Assembly (NCBI GenBank): GCA_025996865.1
Contig: BNTV01000090.1
Location: 1-20,931 of the forward strand
Direction: 5' to 3'
DNA from: Bacteroidia bacterium
Lineage (GTDB): Bacteria > Bacteroidota > Bacteroidia > Bacteroidales > Azobacteroidaceae
DNA length: 20,931 nucleotides
In this document: positions 1 to 7,541 of the stretch, piece by piece
How the letters are laid out: the number at the start of each line of letters is the position of its first letter
Position numbering within the stretch: the stretch's first letter is position 1
Position numbers and translations under genes: made by a program
Notes under the pieces: generated by a model
What the model was told of the DNA's origin: nothing
Seen by the model: the letters and a program-made list of their open reading frames with translations, nothing else
The model's database searches: none

Positions 1-231
1 TTGGCTCTTGTTTTTTGTATCGTGCGCTTTGCCTGCCAGATGGATAATGGTGTCGATGTCCGGTAGGGGCGTTGCGCGCAACGCCCCTACATCATCCCAC
101 GAAAATGTTTTGATAACTCCTTCTTTTGCGGGAGAAATGATGTCCAAGCCATAGATGGAATGGTTGGCTTTTAACGCCGATACAAGGTTAGAACCGACGA
201 AGCCGTGGATGCCCGTAATAAGAAGTGTCAT
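1..231 (-). CDS. NAD-dependent epimerase/dehydratase family protein, N-terminal part (runs off left edge)
   Basis: The first 77 codons of a short-chain dehydrogenase-type nucleotide-sugar epimerase, reductase or dehydratase are present; the rest lies beyond position 1. The N-terminus carries the Rossmann NAD(P)-binding loop (LLITGIHGFVGSNL, residues 3-16). The DTIIHLAGKAHD stretch (residues 60-71) is the typical beta-strand 4 region of this family. The ATG at 231-229 overlaps the TGA of the upstream glycosyltransferase fragment (ATGA, 4 bp), which indicates translational coupling. Residues 48-57 are encoded by a perfect GC-rich palindrome that looks inserted between the WDD and LPDID segments. 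The AGKAHD wording and position late in the cluster resemble WbpV-like reductases that precede an initiating sugar-phosphate transferase, but this is inference because the catalytic YxxxK lies outside the window. Confidence 0.88.
   Translation of the reverse strand, partial: MTLLITGIHGFVGSNLVSALKANHSIYGLDIISPAKEGVIKTFSWDDVGALRATPLPDIDTIIHLAGKAHDTKNKSQ
63..90. repeat. Perfect 28-bp palindrome (REP-like) inside the epimerase gene
   Basis: Both arms read GTAGGGGCGTTGCG 5' to 3' on their own strand, 14 bp each, with no loop and no mismatch. The element is far more GC-rich than its surroundings. It sits in frame within the epimerase and encodes residues 48-57 (V-G-A-L-R-A-T-P-L plus the first base of the next codon). 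Extragenic REP-like palindromes with a GGGGCG core are widespread in bacteria; a copy inside a reading frame is less usual. Assigning it to a mobile REP family is inference. Confidence 0.8.
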
Positions 232-779
232 TGCATTAATTTTATTATGGATCGAGCCATATCTTTATTAATCCGACTTCTTTTATAGTGACTGATAAAA
301 TCCGAACGTGTCATTGTTTTATAGTGATAATCTTTCATTTGAGAAAAAAAATCCGCCACATCACAGGGTTTAAAAAGAATAACATTGGGAATATTATTTT
401 TTATAAATTGAAAAGCATATCCGGCGACTCCGGCTATTATTGGTTTATCGTAGGTTGCTAATTCGAATATTTTGGAAGGAAGTACTTTTTCAAATGCTTT
501 ATAATCGTTCAAATGTAAAAACAAAAAATCAGCATTTTTATATATTTGTTTCAGTTCTTCCCGGTTGACCGGGTCTTTTAATTCAACATTATCAATGCCT
601 TGCATTAAAATTTCATCTTTCAATTTTTGCTTGCTTCCCCCATCGCCAATAATCAAAAATTTGTAGTCTTTACTCAATAATCTCGCCGAGAGAGGTACGA
701 TTTTTTCTAATCCTTGTCCTTCTCCAATGTTTCCGGCATATACAATTAATTTTTGTGACATATTGTTGTTTTTTAGCAT
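228..779 (-). CDS. Glycosyltransferase family 4, C-terminal domain (second half of a split gene)
   Basis: This 183-residue frame encodes the nucleotide-sugar-binding half of a GT-B fold glycosyltransferase. Visible features are KLIVYAGNIGEGQGLEKIV (residues 10-28), the strand that opens the C-terminal domain, then FLIIGDGGSKQKL, an ADFLFLHL strand and the LPSKIFELATYDKPIIAG segment, the GT4 donor-site region. It ends 4 bp into the epimerase gene. The N-terminal acceptor domain lies in the preceding frame, and the two frames overlap by 7 bp (ATGCTAA). One extra base in the T5 tract at the junction would restore a single protein of about 390 residues, the normal GT4 length. It may be a broken gene, a sequencing indel, or a two-polypeptide enzyme made by coupled translation. 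Confidence 0.8.
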   Translation of the reverse strand: MLKNNNMSQKLIVYAGNIGEGQGLEKIVPLSARLLSKDYKFLIIGDGGSKQKLKDEILMQGIDNVELKDPVNREELKQIYKNADFLFLHLNDYKAFEKVLPSKIFELATYDKPIIAGVAGYAFQFIKNNIPNVILFKPCDVADFFSQMKDYHYKTMTRSDFISHYKRSRINKDMARSIIKLMQ

Positions 780-1387
780 AAAAATGTATCATCTATACCA
801 TTTGAAAAATAAGAATACGACCGGCATTTGAATTTTTGAAAGTAAGAAGAAAAACCTTCGGATATCAAATTGATATGCGATGCGTAATTAAATGTCTTTT
901 TTTCAATTATTTTAATAAAAGGGATTATCCCTAATTTAACAATCGGGTTTTTTAAGACATTTTCCATCGTGTCCACAAAAATATCTCGAATATCTAAATA
1001 CAACGGCGTTTTATTTTTACGGGCAATTGTATATCCTAAATAAGCTGTAAATAAACGGGAAGAAGAAGCAAAAACAATATCGTATTTTTTATGCTTTGTC
1101 AGTTTTCTTGCCGTTTTAAAAAAGGACCAAAAAGAATTTATCTGATCGATAAAACCACTTTTGTGTTCATGCACATTAATCCGGTGTATTTTTAAATTTC
1201 CTCTATCTTCGAATGCCGGAGCATCCTGTTTATATGTCTGATAGCGATTAGGAAATGTGGTTATCAGGTCAATGCAACTGTTTTCTTCGAGTTCTTCCGC
1301 CAATGATTTGGCTAAAGTCGAATTACGAAATGATCCGGCACACAAATCCGGTTCAAAATAAAATGTCAAATATAAAATCCGTTTCAT
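773..1387 (-). CDS. Glycosyltransferase family 4, N-terminal domain (first half of a split gene)
   Basis: This frame encodes the acceptor-binding half of a GT4 enzyme of about 204 residues. It begins MKRILYLTFYFEPDLCAGSF, contains the YDIVFASSSRLFTAYLGYTIA strand-helix (quoted here as its key residues, YDIVFASS), then PLYLDIRDIF, and stops after FSNGIDD exactly where the interdomain linker should be. I prefer the ATG at 1387, one base after the upstream stop at 1389; an in-frame TTG at 1399 is possible but less likely. The stop (TAA, 773-775) follows a T5 tract, and the C-terminal domain continues in the -1 frame. The N-terminus resembles GT4 enzymes of the WbuB type that add amino-sugars, which is only a weak guide to the sugar transferred. 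Confidence 0.8.
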   Translation of the reverse strand: MKRILYLTFYFEPDLCAGSFRNSTLAKSLAEELEENSCIDLITTFPNRYQTYKQDAPAFEDRGNLKIHRINVHEHKSGFIDQINSFWSFFKTARKLTKHKKYDIVFASSSRLFTAYLGYTIARKNKTPLYLDIRDIFVDTMENVLKNPIVKLGIIPFIKIIEKKTFNYASHINLISEGFSSYFQKFKCRSYSYFSNGIDDTFLC

Positions 1388-1388
1388 T

Positions 1389-2948
1389 TCAAAATCCAAT
1401 CGTTGTTGTTAATTTCTCTTTGAATTTTACGCTGATACAATTGGATTCAACTCTTTGATTAAAAGCGATTGCTTGCGTAAATTTTTCTATGGTTATTTCA
1501 TCCGGATTATTGAAAAAGAAACAACAATCCGGCAGAATAACGCTATTTCCGTCCAACCGGATATTATTGATTTCTTTATCAAGATGAAAACAGGCAACAC
1601 TTTGAATGTCCGGATTACCAAGAGTCTCATCAATTATTTTTATCCTGTTTTCTTCTTGAGAGAAAGAACGTTGATGGATAACGCCCATTTCTTTATATCC
1701 GTCATGTTGTGCTATTATTCCATTATCAGTATCTTTCAATATTCTCACATTGGCTCTTTTTCCGACCCTGTGACTTGCCCAAACCTGACTTGAATTTTTC
1801 CCGTTAATAACAACCGTATTATGAGCAAATGTCCCCCTTTCGGTATTTCTTATTACTCCCTGTTCGTATGTTGAACAACCCGTATCAACAATAACCGATT
1901 GTTTTCCAACTTCCAATATAAAATTGAACGTGTCGGCATGAGCGTGCCCCGGCTGATACTTCGGCATTATTCCTCCAATATCCATGATACATTTAATATT
2001 CGGTGTGCGAAATATACGATATTGGCTATCCGACAGCGGAACGATATTAAATTTAACATTCAATTTTTCGGCATAATCAAATAATTCTTTGGTAGAAGGA
2101 GCTATTTCATTTGTCGAATCATTAAAATGAGGAATAGTACCGGATGAGAGCGTAATATTACTCAACCAGGAAAGCATTAACGACGCTTTCTCAGATATAA
2201 ACCGGAATAAATTGTCTTCTATCCATTGGTTATTGGACAATACATTGATACAATCCAACAATCTGTACAATAAAATTTGATGATACATGGGACTGAGTTC
2301 AAAATGTCCCCCATCCCGCAAAATTTGTTCATTCAACTCTTTCTTTAAGAGTTTATATGCCTTTTTGTAGATTTTTTTGTCCTTGAAATAATATGCACCG
2401 AATAGTAAGGAAAACGCATTTTCCAACAGATGATTTCCCAGTAAATGGTATTCCAAATATCGTTGTAATATACTATATTGTGCATATAAAAAAGAATCAA
2501 TTTTTTCGTCTTTGATGAAGTATTTTGATAGAAATCGAATCCAGAAAACATTTCTCAAAGAGACCGGATACGAATCATAACCAATTTTTATATTTTGATA
2601 GTGAAAAATATAATCATTAATAAGACGCAGACCTTCTTTTTCGCAAAAATCAGGTTGGTGCAAGAACTCGAAATAATTCAGGTTGTATGTCCAAAGCGCC
2701 CCATATTTCGCATAATTCCAGTCAATGCTGTTTGTAAAGGTATATGGTTTGTTTAGGAATGAAAATGTATTATTCCCGAAATAAGACACATACGAATTTA
2801 AACTGCTTTGTAAGTTTAACGGATGGGACAATTGATTGGAAAAAGTAATTAACTTTTTCTTATCCGGTCTATTCAATGAATAATACAACCGATAAAGAAT
2901 CTGCTTAATCTTTAGATTCTTAATAGTTTGAATATATACGTTCAGCAC
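1389..2948 (-). CDS. Heparinase II/III-like family protein
   Basis: This 519-residue protein has the two-part architecture of the heparinase II/III-like family: an alpha-helical toroid (about residues 70-290) and a C-terminal beta-sandwich (about 310-519). Seen motifs are LGNHLLEN (170-177), DGGHFELSPMYH (212-223) and PGHAHADTF (333-341), which supply Asn/His/Tyr residues typical of the lyase active site and metal site. There is no signal peptide, so it should be cytoplasmic or membrane-associated, unlike polysaccharide-degrading lyases. The family recurs in O-antigen clusters beside a bi-domain oxidoreductase, as here, where its role is unclear: it may act on a lipid-linked intermediate. The start is GTG at 2948, 11 bp after the upstream stop; no in-frame ATG exists nearby. 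The end overlaps the TTG extension of the next gene but not its ATG start. Confidence 0.88.
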   Translation of the reverse strand: MLNVYIQTIKNLKIKQILYRLYYSLNRPDKKKLITFSNQLSHPLNLQSSLNSYVSYFGNNTFSFLNKPYTFTNSIDWNYAKYGALWTYNLNYFEFLHQPDFCEKEGLRLINDYIFHYQNIKIGYDSYPVSLRNVFWIRFLSKYFIKDEKIDSFLYAQYSILQRYLEYHLLGNHLLENAFSLLFGAYYFKDKKIYKKAYKLLKKELNEQILRDGGHFELSPMYHQILLYRLLDCINVLSNNQWIEDNLFRFISEKASLMLSWLSNITLSSGTIPHFNDSTNEIAPSTKELFDYAEKLNVKFNIVPLSDSQYRIFRTPNIKCIMDIGGIMPKYQPGHAHADTFNFILEVGKQSVIVDTGCSTYEQGVIRNTERGTFAHNTVVINGKNSSQVWASHRVGKRANVRILKDTDNGIIAQHDGYKEMGVIHQRSFSQEENRIKIIDETLGNPDIQSVACFHLDKEINNIRLDGNSVILPDCCFFFNNPDEITIEKFTQAIAFNQRVESNCISVKFKEKLTTTIGF

Positions 2949-2959
2949 GCGGTTGCAAA

Positions 2960-5074
2960 TTATAAAATATCAACCCAACTTTTTGTTTTCAAACTTTTCA
3001 TGCAAGCAAAACTTGCTTTAGTTGTGTTAATAATACTGTCAAAAGGGATTAGCGCATCGCCTCCGGTTTTTATCCGTTCATTCAATAATGCAAATTGGGC
3101 TTTGTGCCCTTTGTCTTGCCGGTTTTTCATGATTGAAAAACCTTTGAATCCATATCCTTTCAGTGTTATCCAATTGTCCAGAATCAACGTTCTTTCTTGT
3201 GAATACACTTCGATGCGTTCTTTGGAATAGGCTTTGCTTCCATTCGCAAAATAATGAATTGTGGCATTCGTTCCGTTTGCGTATTTCAAAAGGATGGAAA
3301 CGTTGTCGGTATTTTCGGCAGGATTAATACCCAAGGAACTCATACATGCCGAAATAACCTTACTTCCGGACAGAAAAGAACACAAATCAATAAAATGACA
3401 GGCCTCGCCGATAATGCGACCACCACCCGTTTGCAAGTCGTGTACCCAAACTTCGGGCGGGATAAATCCGGCATTCATGGTTGCTATAATATTCATGGGA
3501 GAAGAACCTGATAATTGTTTCATTTTCACTGCAAAAGGCGAAAATCGACGGTTGAAACCTACTGTTAAAATCAGCCTTTTTTGCCTGTATATTTCCATGA
3601 TTTCGTCCAATTCCGTTTCATTCAGGCACAAGGGTTTTTCTACAAATACATTTTTATCTGCATTCAGGCAATCCATTACCATCCGGGCATGGGCATTGTG
3701 CCTCGTCGTAATCAGTACCAAATCAACGTCTTTATCGTTTAAAATCTCTTTGTAATCGGAAGTTGCATATTCTGCATTTGCTTTTTTAGCTGCTATTTTA
3801 GCCGATAAACCTTGTGCGCTGGCAATGTATTTGATGGAAGCGTTTGCTTTTTGCAAAGCGGGCAACATCGTTGCAGAAGTGAAATTACCGGCGCCGATAA
3901 TTCCCATTTTCCCGGTAGAAGCGGCAAAGTGCGCCGTTTCTATTCTAACTTTTGTGTGATTTTCGATTTGTTCGGGATATTTCAAAATAGAGGCGATTAC
4001 GCCTTTCTTTTTCATGTCGCCGTAAATTTTTTCGTATTCGTTCAACGGAACAATTTCCGAAATCAACGGTTTGACATCCAAAGCGCCGGAGGAAATAGCA
4101 TACAAGACTGCTTCAAAATTCCGCTTTTCCGTCCAACGGACAAATCCGACCGGATAATCTTGTCCGCAATTTTCATAATTTTCGTCATAGCGTCCCGGTC
4201 CATACGAACACGAAACCTGAAACGATAATTCTTTCTTGTAAAAGTCATCCCGGCGGATACCCAAGCCTACGACACCCACTAAAACAATTCGTCCTCTCTT
4301 ACGCGACATTTCTGCTGCCTGATGAATGATTTCATCGCCTTTGGCAGAAGCGGTGATAATCACGCCGTCGCAACCGGTTTGATTGGTTTGTTCCAGTACA
4401 AATTTCACAACATCTCCGTCCGTTGCCGGATTAAAAGCAATAATACCCTTTGCTTTGGCTATTTCTATCTTCTGCGGGTCAAAGTCAGTTCCGATGACAC
4501 GGCAGCCATTGGCTTTCAACAATTCGGCGGTAACCAGGCCTATCAATCCCAAACCAATGACTATAACGGTTTCTCCCAAAGCCGGTTGCAGCAAACGAAT
4601 TCCCTGTAAACCAATGGAGCCGATAACGGTAAATGAAGCTTCTTCGTCGGAAACATTATCAGGTATTTTAGCTGCCAAATTTTGCGGGATACAAACGACT
4701 TCGGCATGATTTCCGTTGGAGGCCACGCGGTCGCCAATCCGGAAGGAACTAACGCCTTTGCCTACGGCAATCACTTTACCTACATTACAATAACCCAAGG
4801 GCAATGGTAATCCCAGCTTATTGAAAACGGATTCCAAGGTCGGCATCAATCCATCGGCTTTGATTTTGTCTAAAACTTGTTTCACCCGTTCCGGCTGTTG
4901 GCGGGCTTTGTCAATTAAATTGGCTTTGCCGAACTCCACCAGCATCCGCTCGGTTCCCAAAGAAACCAGAGAGTGAGTGGTTTGGATAAGGACGCAGCCT
5001 TCACGGACTTGCGGGGAAGGGACTTCTTCCAGAATGGTTTGACCCGATTTGAGGTCTTGAATGATTTGTTTCAT
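2960..5074 (-). CDS. Bi-domain oxidoreductase: zinc-type alcohol dehydrogenase fused to Gfo/Idh/MocA dehydrogenase
   Basis: This 704-residue protein joins two NAD(P)-dependent enzymes. Residues 1-370 are a medium-chain dehydrogenase: GroES-like start with SLGTERML (38-45), PLGYCNVGKV (92-101), a Rossmann loop IGLGLIG (173-179) and DFDPQKIEIAKAKG. Residues 388-704 are a Gfo/Idh/MocA oxidoreductase: MGIIGAGNF (390-398), the ITTRHNAHA strand, VEKPL (478-482) and GEACHFIDL, which carries the catalytic-region His. The fusion is a recognised family found in polysaccharide clusters, usually next to a heparinase II/III-like gene, as here. The two activities could oxidise and re-reduce a sugar, for example in an epimerisation, but the substrate is unknown. 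The first gene of the left-hand block, it follows a 191-bp spacer after the AAA ATPase, so it may have its own promoter, though I see no clear one. Confidence 0.92.
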   Translation of the reverse strand: MKQIIQDLKSGQTILEEVPSPQVREGCVLIQTTHSLVSLGTERMLVEFGKANLIDKARQQPERVKQVLDKIKADGLMPTLESVFNKLGLPLPLGYCNVGKVIAVGKGVSSFRIGDRVASNGNHAEVVCIPQNLAAKIPDNVSDEEASFTVIGSIGLQGIRLLQPALGETVIVIGLGLIGLVTAELLKANGCRVIGTDFDPQKIEIAKAKGIIAFNPATDGDVVKFVLEQTNQTGCDGVIITASAKGDEIIHQAAEMSRKRGRIVLVGVVGLGIRRDDFYKKELSFQVSCSYGPGRYDENYENCGQDYPVGFVRWTEKRNFEAVLYAISSGALDVKPLISEIVPLNEYEKIYGDMKKKGVIASILKYPEQIENHTKVRIETAHFAASTGKMGIIGAGNFTSATMLPALQKANASIKYIASAQGLSAKIAAKKANAEYATSDYKEILNDKDVDLVLITTRHNAHARMVMDCLNADKNVFVEKPLCLNETELDEIMEIYRQKRLILTVGFNRRFSPFAVKMKQLSGSSPMNIIATMNAGFIPPEVWVHDLQTGGGRIIGEACHFIDLCSFLSGSKVISACMSSLGINPAENTDNVSILLKYANGTNATIHYFANGSKAYSKERIEVYSQERTLILDNWITLKGYGFKGFSIMKNRQDKGHKAQFALLNERIKTGGDALIPFDSIINTTKASFACMKSLKTKSWVDIL

Positions 5075-5265
5075 TATTATGAATAGGAATTGTTTTTATG
5101 TAAGAATTTATGCCAATAGTTCTCCCCCTACACTTTTTGGGAGTGATTTTAGTCTATAAAAACGGGTATTATTTTTCGGTAGTTTTAAAAACTTATAATA
5201 GATTTTGCTGTTGACCCGAAAAGGCATGTAATTTTTCAATTAGCTCTGCGAACATACCTTAAATT
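5075..5265. other. Noncoding spacer between the bi-domain oxidoreductase and the AAA ATPase gene
   Basis: This 191-bp AT-rich spacer is the longest in the window. No open frame or convincing promoter was found; no CAAAnnTA (the -7 motif read on the minus strand) is present. A short C-rich/G-rich stretch at 5122-5143 could pair CTCCC (5122-5126) with GGGAG (5139-5143) across a 12-base loop. That is too weak to call a terminator; it could be a relic of an insertion-element end. Confidence 0.5.
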
Positions 5266-6585
5266 TTAATGATAATTAATAATATTTGAAACAGCGTATA
5301 AGGGATAAATTTGGATATTATCAAATTTACCGAAATTTTCTAATGAAGTACGAATGCCGTACTGCCGCTTTTTCTCTTTCAGAAACAAAAACATACTCTG
5401 CATTGAGCCTTTGCTGCCTGATTTAACTTCAACAGGAACAATATTTTCCCCACGCTGTACAACAAAATCCACTTCGGCGGAACTTCCCTCTTTTTCACGC
5501 CGCCAATAATATAGTTCGGCTTGCGAATCAGGCGAAGCCTTTTTCAGTTCCGAAGCCACAAAGAGTTCTGCCAATGCACCTTTATTGATGTTGTCAAAGT
5601 TATCCGTATCAAGTATTTGAGATAAATTCAATCGCAAATACCGTTGATAGATGCCGGAGTCAAACAACATAAATTTTCGATATTTTGCATTGATTTCCGC
5701 ACCCAAAGGCAATCCATTGGCCGCAGTGTGCGTTATGGGATAAATTAGTCCTGCCATTTTGAGCAGTTCGAGACATTCTTTTATCTGTAAATGATTGATT
5801 TCCTGTATATTGGAAAGAACAAACTTGCTGCCTGTCTGATTAACTACCGCATCGAAAATTTCGCGCAAACGCGATACCGGCACTTTCTCCTTGTATTTGG
5901 CAAAATCGTCATAAAAAGTATTGGTCAAATCGTCCAAAATTTGCTGACAATCAAGCAATGATGCGCCTTTTGAGTAGGCTGCCACCACTTCGGGCATACC
6001 GCCGATTAGCAAAAAACGGCTAAAATATTCGATACATTTTTTGTGTAATGTTACTGAAAATCCAGTTTCAGGCCTTGCTTCCATCACTTTATCGGCCAAA
6101 ACTTCCATCTTTAGCGCCCGCAAAAACTCATCGAACGACAGCGGATACATAAATAATGAGCGAATCCTGCCGACACCAAATGAAGGGATTTGTTGCAAAG
6201 CAAATTCCAACAGCGAACCTGCGGCAATAACGTGCAAATCAGGCATCTCTTCGTAAAAATAGCGCAGAGCCGAAATAGCCGGAATACAATTTTGTATTTC
6301 ATCCAAAAACAGAAGTGTCTGACCTTGAACAATTCTCACGCCAAAAACAGCCGAAAGCTCATCGCAAATCAATTGTGGCGACGAATGTCGTGCAAAAATC
6401 TCTTCTGCCGCTTGAAAATCTCTGTGTTCAAAATTTATTTCTACAAAATTTTCAAAACTTTTAGCCAATTCATGCACAGAAGACGACTTTCCTACCTGTC
6501 GTGCCCCGCGCAACAAAATCGGCTTGCGGTTTGTTGATTTTCTCCATGCAAGCAATTGGCTGTCAATATGTCGTTTAAGATACAT
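5266..6585 (-). CDS. AAA_14/DUF4143 family ATP-binding protein
   Basis: This 439-residue protein belongs to the large prokaryotic family of P-loop ATPases with an AAA_14 domain followed by DUF4143. Seen features are Walker A GARQVGKS (residues 27-34), Walker B LLFLDEIQ (91-98), the AAGSLLEF strand with its sensor-like Ser (121-128), and a C-terminal AEVDFVV...VPVEVKSG segment that fits the PD-(D/E)xK nuclease-like fold usual in this family. The cellular role of the family is not established. It has no evident link to sugar metabolism and interrupts an otherwise tight polysaccharide operon, flanked by 164 and 191 bp of noncoding DNA, so it looks like an inserted cargo gene. Three copies of a CCGTCAT-containing repeat lie directly upstream. 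The ATG at 6585 gives the expected start, MYLKRHID, just ahead of the P-loop. Confidence 0.9.
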   Translation of the reverse strand: MYLKRHIDSQLLAWRKSTNRKPILLRGARQVGKSSSVHELAKSFENFVEINFEHRDFQAAEEIFARHSSPQLICDELSAVFGVRIVQGQTLLFLDEIQNCIPAISALRYFYEEMPDLHVIAAGSLLEFALQQIPSFGVGRIRSLFMYPLSFDEFLRALKMEVLADKVMEARPETGFSVTLHKKCIEYFSRFLLIGGMPEVVAAYSKGASLLDCQQILDDLTNTFYDDFAKYKEKVPVSRLREIFDAVVNQTGSKFVLSNIQEINHLQIKECLELLKMAGLIYPITHTAANGLPLGAEINAKYRKFMLFDSGIYQRYLRLNLSQILDTDNFDNINKGALAELFVASELKKASPDSQAELYYWRREKEGSSAEVDFVVQRGENIVPVEVKSGSKGSMQSMFLFLKEKKRQYGIRTSLENFGKFDNIQIYPLYAVSNIINYH

Positions 6586-6607
6586 TATCTGTTAATTTCT
6601 TGATTTT

Positions 6608-6682
6608 ATGACGGCAAATATACAAATTATTTTTAATAAAATGACGGCAATAATCAAAAAATATTTCAAAAAATGACGGCAA
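6608..6682 (-). repeat. Three spaced direct repeats (TTGCCGTCAT) upstream of the AAA ATPase
   Basis: On the minus strand TTGCCGTCAT occurs at 6682-6673, 6650-6641 and 6617-6608, spaced 32 and 33 bp apart, about three helical turns each. The first two units share 16 bases from TTATTGCCGTCATTTT and a similar AT-rich tail, so the array looks like a degenerate tandem repeat. It lies 23 to 97 bp upstream of the ATPase start. It could be an operator bound on one face of the DNA or a trace of the gene's insertion. Confidence 0.6.
6615..6622 (-). promoter_or_regulatory. Candidate Bacteroidetes -7 promoter element for the AAA ATPase gene
   Basis: The minus strand reads TATATTTG at 6622-6615, an exact match to the Bacteroidetes primary-sigma -7 consensus TAnnTTTG, about 30 bp before the ATG at 6585. 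A TTTG-type -33 box at the usual distance is not clear. The motif overlaps the start of the last CCGTCAT repeat, so a repeat-binding protein could block the promoter. Confidence 0.4.
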
Positions 6683-6749
6683 TAACTTCGTTTCTTAAAA
6701 CCACAATCCGGTTATATCAATATTTTATTCAATTTTTTCAATTGTTTTT

Positions 6750-7541
6750 TCATCGAATATATGCAAATTTCGGATTCGTATGTAACAGTATCTTTTTTTC
6801 TTCTTTTGTCGGATAGTTAATCAAAACAGCTCTATATTTCCCTTTGAATACGAATAAACTGCCGGCAGCAGCACCAATGATTTTATATCTATCTATCAGT
6901 TGTTTAATATCTTCCAAACTACCGGCGCCACCTAAAACCGTAATCGGTAAATCAGTTAATTCTCTAACCGTATCTATAAGGTGAAAATCATAGCCTTGCA
7001 TTGTACCGTCGCGCTCAATGGAATTAACAACAATTTCACCAATAGCTGTTTCATTGAGTTTGGCAACAAAATCTTTGACTTTTATACCCGTTTTGACCGT
7101 ACCATTTTCAAGGTATAATTCATAATTTCCAAACAGACCTTTTTTCATTATATCAAGCACCACAACGATACTTTGAGCACCAACCGCATTGGACATCTTT
7201 TCTATAATGTCAAAGTTGTGGATAGCCGACGAACTGATAGCTACTTTTTCCGCTCCAAGGTTGATAATTTTTTTGACTTCTTCAACGGTCTTTACTCCAC
7301 CGCCATAACAAAAAGGCATCCGGCACTCGACAGCCAGATTCTTTATCATATCAAAATCGGGACTACGCTTTTCTTTGGTTGCATCAATATCAAGGACTAT
7401 CAATTCATCAACTTCCTTTTCATTGAAGATTTTTACGGCATTTATCGGGTCACCGACATATTTGGATTCTTTAAATTCAACCGTTTTTATTAAACCTTTA
7501 TTATGAACCAATAAACAGGGAATAATTCTGGAACGTAACAT
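6750..7541 (-). CDS. hisF2: HisF2/AglZ-type cyclase-subunit paralogue for acetamidino sugar modification
   Basis: This 263-residue TIM-barrel protein is a paralogue of HisF, the synthase subunit that receives ammonia from HisH. Conserved parts are RIIPCL (5-10), VGDPINAVKIFNEKEVDELIVLDID (key residues GDP at 30-32 and DID at 51-53), CYGGGVKT (78-85), VVLD with D130, and GGAGSLEDI near the C-terminus. In true HisF the catalytic bases are Asp11 and Asp130; here position 11 is Leu (CLLV instead of CLDV) while Asp130 is kept. That change is characteristic of the HisF2-type proteins that work with WbpG, where the barrel probably channels ammonia instead of making imidazole glycerol phosphate. It overlaps hisH by one base (TAATG). 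No other histidine genes are near. Confidence 0.9.
   Translation of the reverse strand: MLRSRIIPCLLVHNKGLIKTVEFKESKYVGDPINAVKIFNEKEVDELIVLDIDATKEKRSPDFDMIKNLAVECRMPFCYGGGVKTVEEVKKIINLGAEKVAISSSAIHNFDIIEKMSNAVGAQSIVVVLDIMKKGLFGNYELYLENGTVKTGIKVKDFVAKLNETAIGEIVVNSIERDGTMQGYDFHLIDTVRELTDLPITVLGGAGSLEDIKQLIDRYKIIGAAAGSLFVFKGKYRAVLINYPTKEEKKILLHTNPKFAYIR

Noticed and set aside
773..790. Programmed -1 frameshift site joining the split GT4 frames
   Set aside because: The tract A TTT TTA does not fit the canonical X XXY YYZ slippery heptamer and no stimulatory hairpin is obvious, so an indel or coupled translation is more likely.
2928..4709. Several plus-strand open frames of 85-138 codons opposite the bi-domain oxidoreductase
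   Set aside because: They lie wholly antisense to a gene with clear domain motifs and show no family features of their own.
5122..5143. Rho-independent terminator after the AAA ATPase gene
   Set aside because: The stem is only five base pairs with a twelve-base loop and no clean T run follows it on the minus strand.
6608..6682. Possible start of a CRISPR array
   Set aside because: Only three 10-bp repeats with similar, AT-rich sequence between them; no true spacers and no cas genes nearby.
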